26,545 bases of DNA. Origin: RGIG6374 sp045600965 (GTDB taxonomy: Bacteria; Bacteroidota; Bacteroidia; Bacteroidales; UBA932). Positions 6,989 to 15,742 of this stretch are shown piece by piece. The stretch lies in contig JAZRYW010000007.1 of the NCBI GenBank assembly GCA_045600965.1, positions 1 through 26,545 on the forward strand, in the 5' to 3' direction. Each line of letters opens with the position of its first letter. Position 1 is the stretch's first letter. Below the pieces are notes generated by a model. That model was not told where the DNA came from. It did not search any database and saw nothing but the letters and a program-made list of their open reading frames with translations. A program made the translations under genes and the position numbers.

Positions 6989-7801
6989 TTAGAAAAGTGA
7001 ACAAATTTGCTCAAAGTCGAGAGAATTCTCCACGTCGAACTCTCCGCTGCGGGTCCTGCGCAACGCCGTGAGGTAGCCTCCGCTTTCGAGCGAAAGCCCG
7101 AGGTCACGCGCTATGGAACGTATGTATGTGCCCTTGCTGCAGGATATGCGCAGAGACACCGAAGGAAGGTCGGTCATCTCCCACTGCACCGCCTCTGTGT
7201 ACAGTTCCTTCCGCTTGATGTCGATTCCTGACTTCTCTTGGGAGAAGGGCTCGAACGAGAGCAGTTCCAGGGAATGAATGGTGACCACGGATGGTTTCAG
7301 GACGGCTTCGATGCCTTCCCTTGCTATCTCATACGATCTTTTGCCGTCGACGTTCTTTGCCGAGAACACGGGTGGAATCTGCTCTATTGTCCCCTCGAAT
7401 TCCCTGAGGGCCTCTTCGACCTTCTGTTTTGTGATGTGCTCATAGGGGAACCTTCCGCTGATGGGCTTCTCCGCATCGAATGACGGAGTGACGGCTCCGA
7501 GCCTTACCGTGGCCTCGTACTGCTTGGGATGTCCCTGCAGTTCCTCCGCCACCTTTGTTGCCTTGCCTATGCAGACCAGCAGGATGCCGGTGGCAAGCGG
7601 GTCGAGGGTGCCGGCGTGTCCAATCTTTATGTTCTTGAGATGGAAATGCCTCTGCGCCCTGAACTTGAGCTTCCTCACTACGTCGGCGCTCGTCCACATA
7701 TAGGGTTTGTCGACAGGTATGACGATGCCGTCGGGGTAATCCCCGATGTTGTCGGACAATGCACCCCTGAAACTCCTGTCGAGTGTGACGAAGCGGCCCA
7801 T
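6989..7801 (-). CDS. truB: tRNA pseudouridine(55) synthase TruB
   Basis: Converts uridine 55 of tRNA to pseudouridine in the T arm. The 270 residues include the catalytic aspartate at Asp67 in GHAGTLDPLATG (61-72), the KQYEATVRLG stretch (93-102), IPPVFSAKNVDGKRSYE and SCSKGTYIRSIARDLG. The N-terminal 25 residues before VIPVDKP are an extension relative to the shortest family members. A C-terminal PUA domain, present in E. coli TruB, is not obvious; the protein ends soon after the GGYLTALRRTRSG block. It starts 3 bp after the rpiB stop codon, so co-transcription is very likely. Confidence 0.93.
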   Translation of the reverse strand: MGRFVTLDRSFRGALSDNIGDYPDGIVIPVDKPYMWTSADVVRKLKFRAQRHFHLKNIKIGHAGTLDPLATGILLVCIGKATKVAEELQGHPKQYEATVRLGAVTPSFDAEKPISGRFPYEHITKQKVEEALREFEGTIEQIPPVFSAKNVDGKRSYEIAREGIEAVLKPSVVTIHSLELLSFEPFSQEKSGIDIKRKELYTEAVQWEMTDLPSVSLRISCSKGTYIRSIARDLGLSLESGGYLTALRRTRSGEFDVENSLDFEQICSLF

Positions 7802-7804
7802 CCG

Positions 7805-8239
7805 CTATCTTACGGGAATCTTGTCTATGCGCCTTTGGTGGCGTCCGCCTGCGAACTGTGTGTCCAGCCAGGCCTTGACCGTCATCCTCGCCCTGCCGTA
7901 GGGGACGAAACGTGCGGGAAGCACCAGCACGTTGGCGTTGTTGTGCTCCTTGACGAGTTTTCCGACCTCGACGCTCCACGCCAGTCCGGCGCGGATTCCC
8001 TGATGATGGTTCAGCGTGATTGCCATTCCGTTCCCGGTGCCGCAGATGGCTATGCCGCGGGGCAGCTCGCCCTTCTCGATGGCGCAGGCCATAGGGTGCG
8101 CGAAATCGGAGTAGTCGCAGCTCTGCTCTCCGTCAGTCCCGAAATCCACCACCTCGAAACCCTTGCGGGTGAGGTAGCCCTTCAACTGTTCCTTATACTG
8201 AAATCCGGCGTGGTCGGATGCTATTCCTATCTTTTCCAT
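7805..8239 (-). CDS. rpiB: Ribose 5-phosphate isomerase B
   Basis: Interconverts ribose 5-phosphate and ribulose 5-phosphate in the pentose phosphate pathway. The ATG at 8239 (MEKIGIASDHAG) gives 144 residues; a TTG three codons upstream would overlap gltX and is not needed. The family motifs SDHAG (8-12), the catalytic cysteine Cys66 in AICGTGNGMAI (64-74) and EHNNANVL (98-105) are intact. The start codon is one base past the gltX stop, indicating tight coupling. An allose 6-phosphate isomerase has the same fold, but nothing nearby suggests allose metabolism. Confidence 0.92.
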   Translation of the reverse strand: MEKIGIASDHAGFQYKEQLKGYLTRKGFEVVDFGTDGEQSCDYSDFAHPMACAIEKGELPRGIAICGTGNGMAITLNHHQGIRAGLAWSVEVGKLVKEHNNANVLVLPARFVPYGRARMTVKAWLDTQFAGGRHQRRIDKIPVR

Positions 8240-8240
8240 A

Positions 8241-9794
8241 TCAACCAAGTTTTTCCAATGCCGCCGTTATTCTTGCAAGAGTCTCCTCGCGGCCGATTAT
8301 CACGATTATGTCGGCTACCGAAGGGCCGTTCGACGTGCCGGTCAGGCAGAGTCTCAGGGTGTTCATTATCTTGCCCATAGGCAGTCCGTTACCGGTGATG
8401 AAACCGTGGAGCGCGTTCTCCACGCTCTGAATGTCGAACTTGTCCAGGCCTGCGAGCATATCCCTTATCGCAGGGACGTGCATCTTGTTCTCGTCCTTCC
8501 AGAACTTGCTCACCACCGCCGTCTCGTAATCGGCAGGGGCTGCGAAGAAATATGCGCCCTGGGATGCTATTTCCCTTACGAAATGCACACGCTCCTTGAG
8601 CAGGGAGCATACTTGGGCGACATAGTCGTCACTGAATCCCTTCACCGTGTCAGGCTCCTCAGCCCTGAGCAGTTTTGCCAGTTCGAGGGGGGTCTTCCCG
8701 CGGAGGTATTCCATATTGAACCATTTGGCCTTGTCGGGATTGAACCTTGCTCCGGATTTCACAACCCTTTCGAGGGAGAACTGCTCCACCAGCTGGTCCA
8801 TTGTGAAGAGTTCCTGTTCGGTGCCGGGGTTCCAGCCCAGAAGGGCGAGCAGGTTGATGAAGGCCTCGGGAAAATATCCGTCCTCGCGGTATCCTCGGGA
8901 TGTCTCGCCTTCGGAGTTCACCCATTTCAGGGGGAATACGGGGAAGCCAAGGCGGTCTCCGTCACGCTTGCTGAGCTTGCCTTTGCCGTCAGGCTTGAGC
9001 AGGAGCGACAGATGTGCGAACTGCGGCTGCGTGTCCTGCCATCCGAACGCCTCATAGAGGAGGTAGTGCAGGGGGAGGGAGGGGAGCCACTCTTCGCCAC
9101 GTATGACTTCCGTTATCTCCATGAGATGGTCATCGACGATGTTGGCAAGATGGTATGTGGGCAGTTCGTCGGCCCTTTTCCAGAGCACCTTGTCGTCCAG
9201 GGTTGAGGTGTTCACCTCTATGTCTCCGCGGATGAGGTCGTGCATCTTCACTGTCCTGTCGGCGGGGACCTTGAACCTCACCGTCCAGTTGGTCTCCGTC
9301 TCGAGAAGCCTTCTGACCTCGTCGGCGGGAAGGGTGAGGGAGTTCCTCAGGGAGCCCCTTGTCTGGTGGTTGTATATGAACGTGCGCTTTTCGGCCTCGG
9401 CTTCAGAGCGAAGGCGGCCGAGTTCCTCAGCCGTGTCGAAAGCATAATAGGCGTAGCCTTTCTCAACGAGTTCCTCGGCATATCTGCGGTAGATGCCGCG
9501 CCTCTGGGACTGGCGGTATGGAGCGTGGGGATGCTTTTCCGACGGAGTCTCGACAACGTTACCGTTCTCATCCACACCCTCGTCAGGTATGATGCCGCAC
9601 CACAGCAGCGATTCGATGATGTATTTTTCGGCTCCGGGCACGAACCTGTTGGAGTCGGTGTCCTCGATGCGGATCACGAAATCGCCTCCGGCCTGCCTGG
9701 CATAGAGATAATTGTAGAGTGCTGTCCTGACTCCGCCCATATGAAGCGGACCGGTGGGGCTTGGTGCGAAACGCACGCGTCTTCTTCTTTCCAT
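8241..9794 (-). CDS. gltX: Glutamate--tRNA ligase
   Basis: Class I aminoacyl-tRNA synthetase that charges tRNA-Glu. The 517 residues show the HIGH-type motif HMGG (18-21) within PSPTGPLHMGG, IEDTD (43-47), the tRNA acceptor-binding core with YHLANIVDDHLMEITEVIRGEEWL (split over 214-237) and the KMSKS-type motif KLSKRDG (273-279), then a helical anticodon-binding domain. Length is normal. It lies 10 bp after ftsZ, without a visible terminator, so translation and division functions may share a transcript. Whether it also charges tRNA-Gln in this organism cannot be told from the window. Confidence 0.95.
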   Translation of the reverse strand: MERRRRVRFAPSPTGPLHMGGVRTALYNYLYARQAGGDFVIRIEDTDSNRFVPGAEKYIIESLLWCGIIPDEGVDENGNVVETPSEKHPHAPYRQSQRRGIYRRYAEELVEKGYAYYAFDTAEELGRLRSEAEAEKRTFIYNHQTRGSLRNSLTLPADEVRRLLETETNWTVRFKVPADRTVKMHDLIRGDIEVNTSTLDDKVLWKRADELPTYHLANIVDDHLMEITEVIRGEEWLPSLPLHYLLYEAFGWQDTQPQFAHLSLLLKPDGKGKLSKRDGDRLGFPVFPLKWVNSEGETSRGYREDGYFPEAFINLLALLGWNPGTEQELFTMDQLVEQFSLERVVKSGARFNPDKAKWFNMEYLRGKTPLELAKLLRAEEPDTVKGFSDDYVAQVCSLLKERVHFVREIASQGAYFFAAPADYETAVVSKFWKDENKMHVPAIRDMLAGLDKFDIQSVENALHGFITGNGLPMGKIMNTLRLCLTGTSNGPSVADIIVIIGREETLARITAALEKLG

Positions 9795-9804
9795 ATGTGT
9801 GTTT

Positions 9805-11064
9805 TTATTCCTTGTTCATCAGACGTTTGTCCCTGCGGATATACGCCGCCACCTCATAGTATGACGTTCCCTGCTCTTCGGCGAGGATAAGGTCGGGCTT
9901 GCCCATATTGGGAAGAGGCTTGTAGACAGGTATGCCGCTTGACAGGGGCGCTGCCGGTATGGGCTCTCCGCTTTTGTAGATGTTCTCGGCATCGTTTTCC
10001 TTGAGTTCCACCATATCCTTGTCGTCGATGATGTACATCTGGGGCAGTGCGGATATGTCGAATCCGGTGGCTATCACGGTCACGTCTATCCTGTCACCGT
10101 TGGAACGGTCCCTTACGACTCCGCGCTTGAAGTTGTCCGCGTTGCCGGTGTATTCGTTGATGTAGTCTATTATCTGGGAGAATTCGTCCGTGCGCATACC
10201 TTCCCCGCTGTCGCTGGCCGTTATGTTGACCAGGGCGCTCTTTGCGGTGCGCAGGTCGAGGTCGTTGAGCAGAGGCGAGGAGAAGGCCTGCTCAACAGCG
10301 TCCAAGGCCCTTGCAGGACCGGTGCCGTGACCGATGCCTATCAGAGCGATTCCGCTGTTGCGCATTGTCATCCTTATGTCGGCGAAGTCTATGTTTATCT
10401 CTCCGTGCGTACCGGTGACATCCGCAATGCCCTTTACGGCGGTGGTGAGCACCTCATCCGACTTGGGCATAGTCTCGAAGAAGTTCATCTGGCCGAACAC
10501 GTCATACAGTTTGTTGTTGTCTATGACTATCAGACAGTCCACGACCTTGCGCATTTCATACAGTCCTGCCACGGCTCTCGAGCGGGTGGCCTTTCCCTCA
10601 TCGGTGAAGGGGAGTGTGATCACGCCTACTGTGAGCAGCCCGCGGCTCTTGGCCTCCTGCGCTATGAGGGGAGCCGAACCGGTGCCGGTTCCTCCGCCCA
10701 TTCCCGCCGTGACGAACACCATACCGTCGCCGGTGGTGTTGCCGGTGGCGTTGCGCACGGTATCGGCAACTCCGTCAAAGAAGTCGCGTATGCGGTCCAT
10801 TGATTCGAGCGTGGCCTTCCTGGCCGTTTCAGGGTCGCACCCTGCGCCGAGCCCGCTGCTGCCGAGCTGAATCTTGTTGGGTACGGAACTGCGGTCCAGG
10901 GTCTGGCGGTCGGTGTTGCAGACCATGAAGTTCACGTTCTCTATGCCCTGATTGTACATATGTGTCACGGCGTTGCAGCCGGCGCCTCCGACACCGATGA
11001 CTGTAATCAGCGAACTGTTGGTCATCCAGTCGGTAGGGATTATGTCTTCCAGAAATGTGCTCAT
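9805..11064 (-). CDS. ftsZ: Cell division protein FtsZ
   Basis: Tubulin-like GTPase that forms the Z ring at midcell. The 419 residues show GVGGAGCNAV (24-33), the T3 loop GLGAG (71-75), the GTP signature GGGTGTGS (123-130), the T5-region PFTDEG (152-157) and the catalytic T7 loop NIDFAD (224-229). A short linker leads to a C-terminal peptide EVAAYIRRDKRL (404-415), which fits the FtsA-binding tail. Compared with E. coli FtsZ as I recall it, about 14 extra residues sit between the helix after T3 and the strand before the signature (about 99-112), including a tandem NATG-NTTG. It starts 11 bp after ftsA and ends the classical dcw block. Confidence 0.96.
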   Translation of the reverse strand: MSTFLEDIIPTDWMTNSSLITVIGVGGAGCNAVTHMYNQGIENVNFMVCNTDRQTLDRSSVPNKIQLGSSGLGAGCDPETARKATLESMDRIRDFFDGVADTVRNATGNTTGDGMVFVTAGMGGGTGTGSAPLIAQEAKSRGLLTVGVITLPFTDEGKATRSRAVAGLYEMRKVVDCLIVIDNNKLYDVFGQMNFFETMPKSDEVLTTAVKGIADVTGTHGEINIDFADIRMTMRNSGIALIGIGHGTGPARALDAVEQAFSSPLLNDLDLRTAKSALVNITASDSGEGMRTDEFSQIIDYINEYTGNADNFKRGVVRDRSNGDRIDVTVIATGFDISALPQMYIIDDKDMVELKENDAENIYKSGEPIPAAPLSSGIPVYKPLPNMGKPDLILAEEQGTSYYEVAAYIRRDKRLMNKE

Positions 11065-11075
11065 AGTCTCGTAGT

Positions 11076-12479
11076 TTATGCCTCGTCGTCGTTACTGAAG
11101 AATTCGCCGAACAGCGTTTTCAAGGAGGAGCGCTCCTGTTTACGCTTGGCCTTGACCTGCGTGCGGGAAGGGGATTTCGCCTGATCCTCTCTGCGCTGTG
11201 CGGGCTGTATGTCGCTGCGGTCGAAGAGCATTTCATCCTCATCCCCGGTTCGGGGCTTCGCATCTTCGATCCAGATGTCATCCTGAACCTGGTTGGCAGG
11301 CACCTCGGAAAGCTTGTCGAGGCGGCAGAGCGCAAGCCCGACACCGGTCGACGAATTGGCGGAGAATACGTCATCTATGGGCGTGAACCGCAGACGGTTG
11401 CAGGGAGCGGCAAGCCTTGCCGGCATTCCGAGCACTGCCTGCGCGAGTTCGTTGACCCTCTCAAGGTATGCGCCACCGCCGGTGATGACCACTCCGGCGG
11501 GGAGCTGGTATTCGTATCCGGCCTCCTTTATCTTCCAGGCGACGGCCTCGAAGATCTCTGTCATACGGGCCTCGATGACGTGAGCAAGCGCCTTGAAGGT
11601 TATGTTCTTGTCCTCCCTTCCGGCTGTGCCGCGTATGAGTATGGTCTTGTCCTCCTGTATCGCGCTTTCCAGACAGCAGCCGTACTTGACCTTCATCCTT
11701 TCGCAGTTGAGGGTTGACGTGCTGGTCCTGGTGCGTATGTCCTCGGTTACCGAATTGCCCGCGAAGGGAATCACGCCGAGGCTGCGGATATGGTTGTCCT
11801 TCATTATGAGTATGTCGGTCGTGCCGGCGCCTATGTCCAGCAGGACGCAGCCCAGTTCCCTCTCGTCGGGTGAGAGGACTGCCAGCGAGGATGCCACGGG
11901 AGCGATGAACTTGCCCTCGAGGGTGATGTGGGCGAGTTCGAACAGCCTGTCGATGGCGTCCAGAAATGATGTTTTGCTGACATAGAGCTTGAAGGTCGCG
12001 GTGATCACGCGGCCTATCATCCCGTCCAGTTCGTCCATGTCCTTGCCCATATAGTCATCCACGTCGAATGAAACGGGTATGGCGTATATCACCTGTTCAT
12101 CGGCCTTGAGGTCAATCCGGCGCGCCTTCTCGCAGAGTTTCTCGATCTCACCGCGGGTGATGAGCTCATCCTTGCGGCGGCGCTTGACGGTGAAAGTTTT
12201 CTCCTCGCAGCGGCTGATCTGTCCGGAGATGTTCACAACGGCGCTTGCAATCTTCTCCCCGGTCTGGGCTTCAACCTCGGCAACTGCCTTGCCAAGAGCT
12301 TCGAGCGTGCGCTGGAGGCTTGAGACGGACCCTCTCTTGATGCCGTCCGATTCCACACGTGCGAATCCGCGCACGCGTATCCCATGGTCTTCAACCTCAC
12401 CGGTTAGAACGGTGATGTTTTTCGAGCCCAGGTCAATGGCTGTAATAATCCTGGGTGATGGGTTCTTAACATCGTTCAT
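11076..12479 (-). CDS. ftsA: Cell division protein FtsA
   Basis: Actin-like ATPase that tethers FtsZ to the membrane and recruits later division proteins. The 467 residues show the first phosphate motif AIDLGSKNITVLTGE (14-28), the 1C domain, the second phosphate motif LLDIGAGTTDILI (213-225) and the adenosine motif VVITGGGAYLERV (330-342). After about residue 390 a polar, basic linker leads to a terminal amphipathic helix SSLKTLFGEFFSN (451-463), the expected membrane-targeting sequence. It lies 12 bp after ftsQ. The linker of about 60 residues is long compared with E. coli FtsA. Confidence 0.95.
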   Translation of the reverse strand: MNDVKNPSPRIITAIDLGSKNITVLTGEVEDHGIRVRGFARVESDGIKRGSVSSLQRTLEALGKAVAEVEAQTGEKIASAVVNISGQISRCEEKTFTVKRRRKDELITRGEIEKLCEKARRIDLKADEQVIYAIPVSFDVDDYMGKDMDELDGMIGRVITATFKLYVSKTSFLDAIDRLFELAHITLEGKFIAPVASSLAVLSPDERELGCVLLDIGAGTTDILIMKDNHIRSLGVIPFAGNSVTEDIRTRTSTSTLNCERMKVKYGCCLESAIQEDKTILIRGTAGREDKNITFKALAHVIEARMTEIFEAVAWKIKEAGYEYQLPAGVVITGGGAYLERVNELAQAVLGMPARLAAPCNRLRFTPIDDVFSANSSTGVGLALCRLDKLSEVPANQVQDDIWIEDAKPRTGDEDEMLFDRSDIQPAQRREDQAKSPSRTQVKAKRKQERSSLKTLFGEFFSNDDEA

Positions 12480-12491
12480 ATTGTCATTTCC

Positions 12492-13274
12492 TTATTTGCA
12501 AACCACTTGTCCGTTGAATTCCAGGCTCACTTCGCTGTATTTCTCCCAGCCCGCCGAAGGAATTATCTCGCTGTAGAAGGCGTCGAGCCTGTCGAATTTG
12601 TCTTCAAGGTTGTCAAGAGTGCCGAAACGGATGGTCTGGTCACCGGCCTTCGGCACGAGTATGAGCTTTGCGCCTTCAAAGCGGAAGGTGTCGATGTATG
12701 TGCGCCACACCTTGTTCTTCTCGAGAAAAAGGGCGAGGCCCACGGCCTTGTCAATCCATTGACGGTCATATTCATTGTCGGCATAGCCCCTGCCTATTCC
12801 GGCGAAATCGACCGGCATACGGCCGCCGATGACCGGAAGTTCCGTCTCGTGGCTCTGCTTCAGTGTCAGCACATAGCCGGTGTTGTCCAGAAAGAAGGAA
12901 TTCCCCTCCTGAATGACCCTGACAATGGCGCTTCTTTGAAGTATGTCGATGTGCAGCACGCCATCCTGTGAGCAGTAAACCTGGCTTGTCAGGATTGCGT
13001 TGGTGGAATTCAGAAGGTTCTCCATGACGTTGCAGTCGATTTTCCAGATTGGGATTCCTGCCTCGGCGGTGAGATTGTTGTCCCTCAGAGTGCCGAGTAT
13101 CTCCTCCCTGTCGGTGAAATGGTTCACCAGGCTGTCCTTTATGCAGACGTCCACTTCCGTACATACCAGAGTATCCCTGCCTTCGCGCACGAGATGGCCG
13201 GCCCATACGAAATACAGGCTGATGGCGGTGAAGGCGGCGACGATGCCCAGTATGACGGAAACCTTCTTAAGCAT
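12492..13274 (-). CDS. ftsQ: Cell division protein FtsQ (DivIB-like)
   Basis: Bitopic divisome protein that links cytoplasmic and periplasmic division proteins. The 260 residues have a short cytoplasmic end (MLKK), one membrane helix (about 5-25) and a periplasmic domain with the POTRA-like region (about 40-120) and a beta domain. The sequence is divergent, so the name rests on topology, the IDILQRSAIVRVI stretch and position between murC and ftsA. Its start overlaps the murC stop by 8 bp. No ddl gene lies between murC and ftsQ, unlike in E. coli. Confidence 0.85.
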   Translation of the reverse strand: MLKKVSVILGIVAAFTAISLYFVWAGHLVREGRDTLVCTEVDVCIKDSLVNHFTDREEILGTLRDNNLTAEAGIPIWKIDCNVMENLLNSTNAILTSQVYCSQDGVLHIDILQRSAIVRVIQEGNSFFLDNTGYVLTLKQSHETELPVIGGRMPVDFAGIGRGYADNEYDRQWIDKAVGLALFLEKNKVWRTYIDTFRFEGAKLILVPKAGDQTIRFGTLDNLEDKFDRLDAFYSEIIPSAGWEKYSEVSLEFNGQVVCK

Positions 13275-14631
13275 ATCTCTCCTTGATGTATTCCTCTATC
13301 CGTGGAACGAATCTGTCTATGTTGCCGGCACCCACTGTCAGCAGCACGTCTATGTTCCGTGCGGAGAGGGTGTCCATAAGTTTGTCCTTGGTGGTCAGGA
13401 CCTTGTCCTTGACGGTGACCTTGTCGAAGATGATGGACGAGGTCACGCCTTCGATGGGCTGCTCACGGGCGGGATATATGTCGAGCATTATGAGTTCGTC
13501 CAGGGCGCTGAGCGACTCTGCGAACTGGTCGGCGAAATCACGGGTGCGGGTGTAGAGATGCGGCTGGAATATGCCGCAAATACGCCTGCCGGGGAAGATG
13601 TCGCGTATCGAACTGATGGATGCCGATATCTCGTTGGGGTGGTGGGCGTAGTCGTCCACATATGCGCAGCGCTCCGTGTCGACCCTTATGTCGAAACGTC
13701 TTTCCACACCCGAGAAGGTGCGAAGCGCCTCGCGTATGGTGTCGACGGGGATGCCGTGAAGGTATGCTATGGAGAATGCGGCGACGGCGTTCTCTACGTT
13801 CACCCATCCGGGTATGCCCACCGTGCAGTGGCTTGCCTTTCCGCCGGGATAGTTGACCGCGAAGTCGAACCTGCCCCTTTCAGTCCTTACGATGTCGCTT
13901 GCATAGAAATCGCAGGGCGAGTCGAAACTGTAGCGGAATATCCTTGCCCTGACGGGCGAAAGGTCGATGTCGACACCTTTCTTTATCACAAGGGCTCCGT
14001 CGGGACTTATCTGTGAGGCAAACTTGGTGAAGGATTCCTTGACGGCCTGATGGGTGCCGTATATGTCCAGATGGTCGGCGTCGGCGGCTGTTATGACCGC
14101 CATCTTCGGGAACAGCTGGTGGAACGAACGGTCGAACTCGTCGGCCTCGGCAACGAGGTTGGGCCCCTTGCTCAGCAGAAGGTTCGATGACCAGTTCTTT
14201 GATATCCCGCCCAGGAATGCCGTGCATCCTTCCTGACTTGTGGTGAAGATATGCGCCAGCAGGGTGGATGTGGTGGTCTTGCCGTGCGTGCCGGAAATGG
14301 CGAAGCAGTCCTTGTCGGCAGCAATCACACCGAGGGCCTTGCTGCGTTTGACCATCCTGTAGCCGTTCTCCGTGACGTAGCGGAATTCGCCCAGAGTCTC
14401 GGGGATGGCCGGAGTGTATATCACCAGGGTATCCTCCCTGTCGCGCGGGATGCGGTCTATGTCATCCTCATAATGCACTTCTATGCCTTCGCTTACCAAG
14501 GCTTCGGTAAGCTTGCTCGGTGTCAGGTCATAACCGCTGACCCTGCATCCTGCGTGCCTGTAGTAGCGGGCGATGGCGCTCATACCTATTCCGCCTATTC
14601 CGAGAAAATATATGTTCCCTGGCCCTTTCAT
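13267..14631 (-). CDS. murC: UDP-N-acetylmuramate--L-alanine ligase
   Basis: Adds L-alanine to UDP-MurNAc, the first amino acid of the peptidoglycan stem peptide, using ATP. The 454 residues show the N-terminal nucleotide-sugar loop GIGGIGMSAIA (11-21), the ATP-binding P loop SGTHGKTTT (113-121), AEADEFDRSF and the YVDDYAHHP motif typical of MurC. It lies one base after murG and overlaps ftsQ by 8 bp. A related ligase, Mpl, has a similar layout, but the position in the cluster and the N-terminal motif favour MurC. Confidence 0.95.
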   Translation of the reverse strand: MKGPGNIYFLGIGGIGMSAIARYYRHAGCRVSGYDLTPSKLTEALVSEGIEVHYEDDIDRIPRDREDTLVIYTPAIPETLGEFRYVTENGYRMVKRSKALGVIAADKDCFAISGTHGKTTTSTLLAHIFTTSQEGCTAFLGGISKNWSSNLLLSKGPNLVAEADEFDRSFHQLFPKMAVITAADADHLDIYGTHQAVKESFTKFASQISPDGALVIKKGVDIDLSPVRARIFRYSFDSPCDFYASDIVRTERGRFDFAVNYPGGKASHCTVGIPGWVNVENAVAAFSIAYLHGIPVDTIREALRTFSGVERRFDIRVDTERCAYVDDYAHHPNEISASISSIRDIFPGRRICGIFQPHLYTRTRDFADQFAESLSALDELIMLDIYPAREQPIEGVTSSIIFDKVTVKDKVLTTKDKLMDTLSARNIDVLLTVGAGNIDRFVPRIEEYIKERYA

Positions 14632-14632
14632 C

Positions 14633-15742
14633 TTATTCCTTTATAAGTGACAACACGTGCCGCGCGATCACGTCGGCCGCGTCCTTTCTTGCAAGTTCGG
14701 CAATGTTCCGTTCGAGCGCTTCCACGGCGGCTCTGTCAAAGGCCAGGTCCGTGATGGCTGCAGGCAGCTTCTCCACGGCCTCGGCGTCGCGTACGATGCG
14801 GGCCGCGCCCTTGTCCACAAGCGCCATTGCGTTGTGAGTCTGGTGGTCTTCGGTGACGTTGGGCGAAGGCACGAATATGGTGGCCTTTCCCTCCACGCAC
14901 AGTTCTGAAATAGTCCCTGCACCCGCACGGGACACGATGATGTCTGCCGCCGCGTAGGCGAGGTCCATCCTGCTGATGAAGTCGAAGTGCTTCACCTCAG
15001 GGCAGGGGTGCTCCGACAGGAATGCGTCCACTCCCTGCTTGTAGAATTTCCCCGTCTGCCAGATGAACTGCAGGCCGTCAGGCACACCTTCCTCCACGAT
15101 GCGGCGCATCACGTTGTTCAGAGTGCCGCAGCCCAGGCTCCCGCCGACGATGAACACTGTCCTCTTCTGAGGATCAAGTCCGTAGAAAGAAATTCCTTCG
15201 CGGCGCTGTTCCGCGGTGGGGCGTTCCAGATTGCTGCGTATGGGGTTGCCTGTCAAGACCGTCCTGTCGGCAGGGAAAAACTTTTCCATACCGTCATAGG
15301 CCACGCAAATCAGGGATGCCTTGCGGCCAAGTATCCTGTTGGTCAGGCCGGCGTAGGAGTTCTGCTCCTGAATCAGGCAGGGTATCCCGTGCCTCGAGGC
15401 GCTCCAGAGGAGGGGTGCGCTGGCATAACCTCCGACACCGACGGCTACGTCAGGCTTGAATTCCCTGATTATCCCCGATGCCATCCTGACGCTCCTTAAC
15501 ACCTTGAACGGCAGAGCGAGATTGGACAGCGTCAGTTTGCGCTGAAGACCGGCCACCGGAAGGCCCATTATCGGGTATCCCGCGGCGGGCACGCGCTCCA
15601 TCTCCATTCTGCCTTCGGCTCCCACAAAAAGGATTTCGGCATCGCTTCGGATGTCGCGTATCGCTCCTGCTATGGACAGGGCGGGGAAGATATGCCCGCC
15701 TGTTCCACCACCGCTGATGATGACCTTTACCTTATCTTTCAT
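14633..15742 (-). CDS. murG: UDP-GlcNAc:lipid I N-acetylglucosaminyltransferase
   Basis: Adds GlcNAc to lipid I to make lipid II on the inner face of the membrane. The GT-B fold protein has 369 residues with the N-terminal glycine-rich loop SGGGTGGHIFPALSIA (10-25), GVGGYASAPLL, the second glycine-rich loop VGGSLGCGTLN and the nucleotide-sugar motif SRAGAGTISEL. The start overlaps the ftsW stop by 11 bp, and murC follows after one base. This pair of overlaps indicates tight translational coupling. Confidence 0.95.
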   Translation of the reverse strand: MKDKVKVIISGGGTGGHIFPALSIAGAIRDIRSDAEILFVGAEGRMEMERVPAAGYPIMGLPVAGLQRKLTLSNLALPFKVLRSVRMASGIIREFKPDVAVGVGGYASAPLLWSASRHGIPCLIQEQNSYAGLTNRILGRKASLICVAYDGMEKFFPADRTVLTGNPIRSNLERPTAEQRREGISFYGLDPQKRTVFIVGGSLGCGTLNNVMRRIVEEGVPDGLQFIWQTGKFYKQGVDAFLSEHPCPEVKHFDFISRMDLAYAAADIIVSRAGAGTISELCVEGKATIFVPSPNVTEDHQTHNAMALVDKGAARIVRDAEAVEKLPAAITDLAFDRAAVEALERNIAELARKDAADVIARHVLSLIKE

